Positions 22,587-28,447 of a stretch of DNA of 28,447 nt are shown piece by piece; within the stretch, counting starts at the first letter, position 1; each line of letters begins with the position of its first letter. Location: positions 1 through 28,447 of the forward strand of contig CASEKF010000061.1 in assembly GCA_949288455.1 (NCBI GenBank). Reading direction: 5' to 3'. This DNA is from an uncultured bacterium. Its GTDB lineage: Bacteria; Vulcanimicrobiota; CADAWZ01. Both the position numbers and the translations under genes were made by a program. Below the pieces are notes generated by a model. The model saw only the letters and a program-made list of their open reading frames with translations. It made no database searches and was not told the origin of the DNA.

Positions 22587-25409
22587 TTACTTATTGTTTA
22601 CTTTTGCCTGAGCGGCGGCTAGTCTAGCAATAGGAACTCGATAAGGAGAGCAACTGACGTAATTTAATCCTATCATATGGCAAAACTCTACCGACGAAGG
22701 TTCTCCTCCATGTTCGCCGCAAATTCCCACCTCAAGATTAGGATTAGATCTTCTTCCGGCTTCAACTCCATTTTTCATTAAAGCTCCTACTCCTTCGCGA
22801 TCAAGCTGATGGAAAGGATCTACTTTAAGCAAACCCTTTTCAATATATACCGGCACAAACGTTTTTGCGACGTCGTCGCGGCTATATCCAAAAGTAGTCT
22901 GAGTTAAATCGTTTGTTCCGAAAGAGAAAAATTGAGCGTATTCGGCAAGTCTTCCGGCAGTTACGGCAGCTCTAGGAAGCTCTACCATAGTGCCTACTTT
23001 ATACTCGACTTCAACTCCTTTTTCTTTCATAACCTCTTTAGCCACAGAGTCGCACATTTCTCTGTTTATCATCATTTCGCCAATAATTCCTACTCCGGGA
23101 ATCATAACCTCAGGCTTAACGTCCACGCCTTTTTTCTTTAAGTTACATGCGGCTTCAAAAATAGCTCTTACCTGCATTTTATAAATTTCAGGATAAACAA
23201 TTCCCAAACGGCACATTCTTAAACCAAGCATCGGATTAGCTTCATGCATCGCGCGAAGCTTTTCAAGAAGAGCTTCTTTTTCGGCGAGAACTATTTTTTC
23301 CTCTTTAGTAAGAGGATTGAACTCCGCTCTAGTCTTCATCTTCGTTATATCGACAAGAATCTCTTCCGAATTGGGAAGGAACTCATGAAGCGGAGGATCT
23401 AAAAGACGAATTATAACCCAATAACCGGCCATAGCTTCAAGTATTCCTTCAAAGTCGCCTCTCTGAACCGGAAGAAGAGTATTAAGAGTTTCCATATAAG
23501 TATTCCAGGATTTCTCCATTTTCTTCTTCTGAGCTTCTATCTGTTCTTTAATCTCAAGAGCTTTATGTTCGTCAAGACCTTCAAGCTGCTTCTCAAGTCT
23601 GTCCAAAACTCTCTTTCCGGCTTCGGCTTCGCCCGCGACCATAATCATTTTCTGTACTACGGGAAGTCTATCCGTTTCCATAAACATATGCTCGGTTCTG
23701 CAAAGACCTATGCCCTGAGCTCCAAGAGATCTAGCTCTGCGGGCATCTTTAGGATTATCCGCGTTTGCTCTTACGCCAAGATTTTTTATTTCGTCGGCCC
23801 AATCAAGGAGAGTCTTTGCGGCAGGAATAAGTTCAGTCGGATAAACTCTTTCGATAGATCCTTCAAATACTTCTCCGGTCGTTCCGTCAAAGGAAATTAT
23901 ATCTCCCTCTTTGAAAGTTTTTCCGCCTACGTGAAATTTCTTTTCGGCTAAATCTACTTTTATAGCCTCGCAGCCTACTACGCAGGGAATACCCCAGCCT
24001 CTGGCTACCAAAGCGGCATGTGAAGTAGGACCTCCGGTACTCGTAAGAATACCTTCTGCGACGGCCATTCCCGAAGCGTCGTCAGGAGAAGTTTCAGGCC
24101 TGACCAGAACTATCTTTTTACCCTCTTTAGTCATAGCGACGGCGTCTTCGGCTTCAAAAACTACCATACCGCAAGCCGCTCCCGGAGAAGCCGCCGTGCC
24201 TTTAGCAAGAATAAGACCTTCGGAAACGGCTTTGTTTTTAGCTTCAGGTTTAAAATAAGGATGAAGAAGCATATCGATTTGTTCGGGAGTTACTTTTAAA
24301 ATAGCTTCTTCTTTAGTGATAAGACCCTCGTTGCAAAGATCAACGGCAATTGTCACGGCTGCTAAAGCAGTTCTCTTAGCGTTTCGCGTTTGAAGCATAT
24401 AAAGCTTATTTTTCTCTACGGTAAATTCCATATCCTGAACGTCTCTATAATGCCGTTCAAGCTTATTAGCTATCTCCTTAAATTGTTCATAAGCTTCCGG
24501 ATCTCTTTCCTGAAGAGCTTCAAGATGCAAAGGAGTTCTGATTCCGGCCACGACGTCTTCGCCCTGAGCGTTAAAAAGAACGTCTCCGGTTAAAACTTTT
24601 TCTCCGGTGCTTGCGTTTCTCGTAAAAGCAACTCCGGTAGCGCAATCGTCACCCATATTTCCAAAAACCATAGTTTGAACGTTAACGGCCGTTCCAAGAT
24701 CATGAGAAATTTTCTCTTTATTTCTGTAGACAACCGCTCTAGGGGTATTCCAAGAACGAAATACAGCTTCTATAGCGAGTCTAAGCTGTTCCATAACGTC
24801 TTCCGGAAAATCTTTTCCGGTTTCTTTAACTACATATTCCTGATAAGCTTTGACAACTTCTTTAAGCTGTTCTGCGTTAAGTTCGGAATCTTCTTTTACG
24901 CCGGCCTTTTCTTTATGCTCGGAAAGAATATTTTCAAAATTTCTTTTAGGAAGTTCCAAAACCACGTCGCTAAACATATGAATGAATCTTCTGTAAGCGT
25001 CGTAAGCAAATCTTTCGTTATTCGTAAGCTTCGCTAAACCTTTTACCGTTTGACTGTTCAAACCGAGATTAAGAATTGTGTCCATCATGCCGGGCATTGA
25101 AAATTTTGCGCCGGAACGAACAGATACTAAAAGAGGATTTTCAGCGTTTCCAAAACCCTTTCCCATTTTTTTCTCAAGATTGGACATATGGCATTTTACT
25201 TCGTCCATAAGACCTTCAGGCATCTTTTTGTCTAGTTTATAATACTCTACGCACATAGTCGTAGGTATAGTGAAACCCGGAGGAACCGGAAAGCCTAATC
25301 TGGTCATCTCGGCAAGATTAGCTCCTTTGCCTCCCAGAACGTCTCTCATGGAAGCGTTTCCGTCTTCAAAAGCAAAAACCATTTTAGTAGAGCAAGCGCA
25401 TTGAGTCAT
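22587..25409 (-). CDS. ppdK: Pyruvate, phosphate dikinase
   Basis: The enzyme converts pyruvate, ATP and phosphate to phosphoenolpyruvate, AMP and pyrophosphate, reversibly, linking glycolysis and C3/C4 metabolism in the cytoplasm. Counting from the ATG at 25409 it has 940 residues. Key sites are the phosphate-carrying histidine in TSTGGPTSHAALVARGWGIP (His464), and the C-terminal catalytic cysteine in GICGEHGGEPSSVEF (Cys897), 43 residues from the end as in the Clostridium enzyme. At about residues 595-640 there is a charged insertion of roughly 45 residues (LEKQLEGLDEHKALEIKEQIE and on) that makes it longer than the usual 870-890. The ATG is preferred over an upstream TTG because AAGGTG lies five bases before it. 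It has its own promoter and terminator. Confidence 0.97.
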   Translation of the reverse strand: MTQCACSTKMVFAFEDGNASMRDVLGGKGANLAEMTRLGFPVPPGFTIPTTMCVEYYKLDKKMPEGLMDEVKCHMSNLEKKMGKGFGNAENPLLVSVRSGAKFSMPGMMDTILNLGLNSQTVKGLAKLTNNERFAYDAYRRFIHMFSDVVLELPKRNFENILSEHKEKAGVKEDSELNAEQLKEVVKAYQEYVVKETGKDFPEDVMEQLRLAIEAVFRSWNTPRAVVYRNKEKISHDLGTAVNVQTMVFGNMGDDCATGVAFTRNASTGEKVLTGDVLFNAQGEDVVAGIRTPLHLEALQERDPEAYEQFKEIANKLERHYRDVQDMEFTVEKNKLYMLQTRNAKRTALAAVTIAVDLCNEGLITKEEAILKVTPEQIDMLLHPYFKPEAKNKAVSEGLILAKGTAASPGAACGMVVFEAEDAVAMTKEGKKIVLVRPETSPDDASGMAVAEGILTSTGGPTSHAALVARGWGIPCVVGCEAIKVDLAEKKFHVGGKTFKEGDIISFDGTTGEVFEGSIERVYPTELIPAAKTLLDWADEIKNLGVRANADNPKDARRARSLGAQGIGLCRTEHMFMETDRLPVVQKMIMVAGEAEAGKRVLDRLEKQLEGLDEHKALEIKEQIEAQKKKMEKSWNTYMETLNTLLPVQRGDFEGILEAMAGYWVIIRLLDPPLHEFLPNSEEILVDITKMKTRAEFNPLTKEEKIVLAEKEALLEKLRAMHEANPMLGLRMCRLGIVYPEIYKMQVRAIFEAACNLKKKGVDVKPEVMIPGVGIIGEMMINREMCDSVAKEVMKEKGVEVEYKVGTMVELPRAAVTAGRLAEYAQFFSFGTNDLTQTTFGYSRDDVAKTFVPVYIEKGLLKVDPFHQLDREGVGALMKNGVEAGRRSNPNLEVGICGEHGGEPSSVEFCHMIGLNYVSCSPYRVPIARLAAAQAKVNNK

Positions 25410-25439
25410 CAAATCACCTTCCAAAACATATTATAATTT

Positions 25440-25454
25440 AGAGGTTAAACCTCT
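25440..25454 (-). promoter_or_regulatory. Short palindrome in the ppdK leader
   Basis: On the minus strand AGAGGTTTAACCTCT forms a six-base stem with a three-base loop, about 30 bases upstream of the ATG. It holds an AGAGG that resembles a ribosome site and could compete with the true one. No function is shown. Confidence 0.35.
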
Positions 25455-25503
25455 CTTAAAAAACTTTGACTTAATAAATAAAATACATAAATATAACCCT
25501 AAT

Positions 25504-25532
25504 ATTATAAGTAATAGGCTATAATTTTGCAA
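25504..25532 (-). promoter_or_regulatory. Promoter of ppdK
   Basis: On the minus strand TTGCAA (25527-25532) and a perfect TATAAT (25504-25509) are separated by 17 bases. It lies just after the dnaN stop (25542), so ppdK can be transcribed independently of dnaA-dnaN. The leader is about 90 bases. Confidence 0.65.
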
Positions 25533-25541
25533 TACTTTTTA

Positions 25542-26654
25542 TTAATTTACCTTCATAGGCATAACAACGCATATATGCGACGGATCTTCGGTAGAGCGTA
25601 TTATTCCCGGAGATTCGCCGTCAGATACTTCAAAAATAATATCTTCTCCGTCTATATTGGAAAGAATGTCTAAAATAAATTGGCCGTTGAAAGCTACGGT
25701 AAAATCAGGATTTCCGGTAATATCGCACTTAATTTCGCGAAAAGCGCTGCCTAAATCAGGAGTGTTGGATCTAAGAGTTATAGAGTTTTCCGTTAATTCC
25801 ATTTTTACCAAACGAAAAAAATTTCTTTCCTGCGCAACTATAGTAACCCATTTTATTGAAGAGTAAAATAAACTCTTAGAAAGTTTAGCCGAAAACTTCG
25901 ATTCTTCAGGAATAACCTGTTTAAAATTTGGATATCTTCCCTCAAGAAGCCTGGAAGTTATAAAAATACCGCCTGTTTGAAAAAATATAAGAGATTTTTT
26001 TACTCCTACAAAAACAGGATCTTCAGAATTTTGAAGAAATTTAGAGATTTCATCAAGAGTTCTTCTTGGAATTATATAAGATCTGGAATCCTTATTATTA
26101 GACTGAATCGGAACGGAAGCTACCGCTAATCTTCTTGCGTCAGTAGCCGCAAATTCTGCGGAATTATCAGAAAGAGATAAAGATATTCCTGTTAGAACCG
26201 CTCTAGTTTCGTCGTTTGAAGCGGCCGAAAATAAAACGTTTTTTATCGCTTTTTTAAGATCTTTTTGAGTTATAATAAAATCCGGTTCGTCGTCAAAATG
26301 AGGAATAATTGGAAAATCTTCGGCGTTAAGAGTCATAAGTCTACAAGAAAATCCGTCCGCGGTTATTTCCAAATCTCCGTCTTGTCTTTTTAAATCAACA
26401 TATTCGTCTGTCATCAGATTAACAATATCAAAAAAAGTCTTTGCCGGAGTAGTAAAAGAACCGTTTTCGACATCTTGAGCCGCTACGGCAGTCTCAATGC
26501 CTAAATCAGAATCTGTAGCCGAAATTTTAAGTCTTCCTTCTCCCGTTTCAAGCAAAAAATGGGTCAATATAGGCAAAGGAGACTTTGAACTAATCGCTTT
26601 ATAGGCTATAGACAAAGCGTCTAACAATTCTTTTCTCGTAACAGAACATTTCAT
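25542..26654 (-). CDS. dnaN: DNA polymerase III sliding clamp (beta subunit)
   Basis: The 370-residue protein forms the ring that holds DNA polymerase III on DNA. It begins with the family text MKCSVTRKELLDALSIAYKAISSKSPLPILTHFLLE and ends with RSTEDPSHICVVMPMKVN, both standard for DnaN. The middle reads SDNSAEFAATDARRLAVASVP, also typical. GAGG lies ten bases before the ATG. It follows dnaA by 21 bases, the conserved order at bacterial origins. The next gene is ppdK rather than recF. Confidence 0.97.
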   Translation of the reverse strand: MKCSVTRKELLDALSIAYKAISSKSPLPILTHFLLETGEGRLKISATDSDLGIETAVAAQDVENGSFTTPAKTFFDIVNLMTDEYVDLKRQDGDLEITADGFSCRLMTLNAEDFPIIPHFDDEPDFIITQKDLKKAIKNVLFSAASNDETRAVLTGISLSLSDNSAEFAATDARRLAVASVPIQSNNKDSRSYIIPRRTLDEISKFLQNSEDPVFVGVKKSLIFFQTGGIFITSRLLEGRYPNFKQVIPEESKFSAKLSKSLFYSSIKWVTIVAQERNFFRLVKMELTENSITLRSNTPDLGSAFREIKCDITGNPDFTVAFNGQFILDILSNIDGEDIIFEVSDGESPGIIRSTEDPSHICVVMPMKVN

Positions 26655-26675
26655 AAAATATCCTCGTTTAATAAT

Positions 26676-28091
26676 TTAATTTTTTATCATATCCAGTATA
26701 TTTTTTATACTGTTTTTAGTTCCGTCAGAATTAGATTTTAAATTTCCGGAAACTTTTTCGTAAGCATGCTTTACTGTCGTGTGATCATTTTTATTAAAAG
26801 CTCTGGCGATATCCATATAAGATAAATCTGTTTCTTCTCTGGCTATATACATAGCTATATGCCTCGGAAGCGAATATTTCTGATCGCGTTTAGGACTTTT
26901 AAGATCAGATATGTCAATTCCAAAATACTTAGCAGTGCATTTTTGAATTTCTTCTATAGTAATTTTCTTGTCTTTCTTTTCCGATATAACGTCTTTTAAG
27001 GCTTTTTGAGCCGTCTCTATATTTATTACTCCTCCATTTAAAATAGACGCTCTCGCAATTACCGTAACCAACGCTCCCTCTAATTCTCTTATATTAGTAT
27101 TTATATTTTCCGCTATAAAATAAATGACGTCTTGAGGAACTTTTATATTTTCAACTTCCGCTTTCTTTATCAAAATAGCTTGTCTAGTCTCTATATCCGG
27201 AGGCTGAATATCTACTTTTAAGCCGCTATCAAACCTTGAACTAAGCCTATCGGTTATATTAGGTATCTCTTTAGGAGGTCTATCGCTCGTTATTACTATT
27301 TGTTTTCCGGCTGAATGAAGTTCGTTAAAAGTATGGAAAAACTCGTTTTGAGTCTCTTCTTTATTCTTTAAAAATTGAATATCGTCAATTAAAAGGAAAT
27401 CTACGCTTCTGTATTTGCTTTTAAAATCATCCATCTTATTTTCTCTAAGATGAGATATAAACTCGTTAGTAAATTTCTCTGCGGAAGTGTATTCTATATT
27501 GCTGTCCGGATTTTTCTGAAGAACGGTATTCGCTATAGCTTGAAGAAGATGAGTTTTTCCAAGTCCTACTCCGCCGTATATAAATAAAGGATTATATCCC
27601 CTTCCGGGATTTGAAGCCACTGCAAAGCAAGCGCTGTAAGCTAGCGTATTGCTTTCGCCAACTACAAAATTTTCAAAATTATATTTAGAATTTATTACGA
27701 AAGAAGATCTTTTTTTAGGCGCGACGGGTTTTGTCTCGTTTTTAAACGGATCTTCTAAAGGCAAAGAAAGCTGAGAATTAATTTCCGCATCCGATTCGTC
27801 CGAGTCAGAATCAGATATTCCGCTTATTTCGATAAATTTTACTTGAACTTTAGAAGAAGTCATATTTTGTATAAATACTTCTATTAAATCTATGCATTTA
27901 GGCTTTTTATTAATGATATTAAGAGCAAATCCTGTCGATCCGATAAGAAAAACGTTATTTTCAAAATTAATTGGAACCATTTTTTTTATACAGGCTTCAA
28001 AAGTAGGTTTTTCTATAAAAGGCTTTAGTTTTTCAACGCATTTTTGCCATATTGCAAAAATATCCTCGGAGTTATTAAAATGTTCCGGCAT
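26676..28091 (-). CDS. dnaA: Chromosomal replication initiator DnaA
   Basis: DnaA binds 9-base boxes at the origin and opens the duplex. Counting from ATG 28091 it has 471 residues. Domain I (about 1-80) contains IWQKCVEKLKPFIEKPTFEA. The linker is acidic and Ser-rich. The AAA+ domain has Walker A GGVGLGKT (173-180) and Walker B LLIDDIQF (233-240). Domain IV carries the DNA-binding signature DHTTVKHAYEKV (436 on). The ATG is chosen over an upstream TTG (28115) that lacks any ribosome site; AAAAGGA lies 14 bases before the ATG, a long but usable spacing. dnaN follows 21 bases downstream. Confidence 0.97.
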   Translation of the reverse strand: MPEHFNNSEDIFAIWQKCVEKLKPFIEKPTFEACIKKMVPINFENNVFLIGSTGFALNIINKKPKCIDLIEVFIQNMTSSKVQVKFIEISGISDSDSDESDAEINSQLSLPLEDPFKNETKPVAPKKRSSFVINSKYNFENFVVGESNTLAYSACFAVASNPGRGYNPLFIYGGVGLGKTHLLQAIANTVLQKNPDSNIEYTSAEKFTNEFISHLRENKMDDFKSKYRSVDFLLIDDIQFLKNKEETQNEFFHTFNELHSAGKQIVITSDRPPKEIPNITDRLSSRFDSGLKVDIQPPDIETRQAILIKKAEVENIKVPQDVIYFIAENINTNIRELEGALVTVIARASILNGGVINIETAQKALKDVISEKKDKKITIEEIQKCTAKYFGIDISDLKSPKRDQKYSLPRHIAMYIAREETDLSYMDIARAFNKNDHTTVKHAYEKVSGNLKSNSDGTKNSIKNILDMIKN

Positions 28092-28447
28092 AATTATATA
28101 AATTATCCTTTTCAATAATTAAATAATTTTTAAAATTAATTAAAAACGTATAAGCCAAAAAGCTTTATTAAACACAAACAAAATTATAATTTATAAATAA
28201 ATTTGTCGCCTTGCTAATATTATTTATTTTTATAGTTAATATTTTTCATGATAATAGAAATAGATTATGTGGATAATACGTATAACCGCGTTAGATCGTT
28301 ATGATTAAAAGATTTTATAAGAGTATATTTTTTTTATTTTTATTCAGATTTATCCTTTTTTTTTTTTTTGTCTTTTTTATGCACATGTTTGATGTCGGTT
28401 ATTCGTGCGTTGATCCAAATCCTCAAAAACATTATTTGTAAAGACAT
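28092..28447. other. Origin-like AT-rich region upstream of dnaA
   Basis: This 356-base stretch before dnaA holds no convincing gene. It contains one perfect DnaA box, long AT-rich tracts (28120-28260) that could open easily, and a T-rich run (28326-28378) with 14 consecutive T at 28356-28369. A TATAAT hexamer on the minus strand (28183-28188) could be a dnaA -10, but its -35 (GCGACA, 15-base spacing) is poor. The position beside dnaA-dnaN makes it a candidate oriC, which may continue past the window edge. Confidence 0.5.
28268..28276 (-). promoter_or_regulatory. Perfect DnaA box
   Basis: TGTGGATAA is the exact complement of the consensus TTATCCACA. It is extended by TTA on its left to TTATGTGGATAA. 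It lies about 175 bases upstream of the dnaA start. I found no second perfect copy in the visible flank. Confidence 0.7.

Noticed and set aside
28103-28358. TTATCCTTT at two places as extra DnaA boxes
   Set aside because: Only six of nine bases match the consensus, and both are in T-rich sequence.
28301-28441. A 46-codon plus-strand open frame with a Phe-rich hydrophobic start
   Set aside because: It has no ribosome site, its hydrophobicity comes from the T14 run, and it lies in the presumed origin. Chance is the simpler explanation.

Overview
The window (28,447 bp, AT-rich, genes closely packed, strong GGAGG-type ribosome binding sites) is a bacterial chromosomal segment next to the replication initiation gene dnaA. 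A lipoprotein, several secreted proteins and a TldD/TldE pair suggest a diderm-type bacterium. Pyruvate phosphate dikinase and a cobalamin-type radical SAM enzyme fit an anaerobic lifestyle. No gene here fixes the phylum; an uncultured lineage is likely, but that is inference.

Layout. 1-469 (-) is the N-terminal part of an unknown lipoprotein, divergent from an APC-family amino acid permease (655-2331, +). 2502-11622 (+) looks like one seven-gene operon with overlapping or closely spaced genes: a small membrane protein with a soluble tail, an exported IPT/TIG protein with a long charged repeat tail, a 17-repeat TPR protein, an intact B12-binding/radical SAM enzyme, a paralogue that has lost all three cluster cysteines, a truncated AMP-binding-like protein that has lost its ATP-binding motifs, and smpB. 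murI (11801-12619, +) follows behind its own promoter and overlaps tail-to-tail an exported protein with a duplicated pseudopilin-like domain. Then come tldE-tldD (-), an exported unknown protein (+), and a coupled set UPF0182 - dCMP deaminase - MFS exporter (-). tRNA-Tyr sits upstream of that set, behind a perfect promoter and a terminator. The last part, all on the minus strand, is dnaA-dnaN-ppdK, preceded by an AT-rich origin-like region with one perfect DnaA box at the window's right edge.

The most unusual content is the 4202-11169 block: TPR protein, catalytic radical SAM enzyme, degenerate radical SAM paralogue and degenerate adenylation-like protein in consecutive, tightly spaced genes. 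Both radical SAM proteins end in a PqqD-like segment, so this could be an uncharacterised peptide- or protein-modification system. No precursor peptide is visible, and the substrate is unknown. The rest is mostly housekeeping: ribosome rescue (SmpB), cell wall precursor (MurI), protein/peptide processing (TldD/E), nucleotide metabolism, C3/C4 carbon interconversion (PPDK) and replication initiation.
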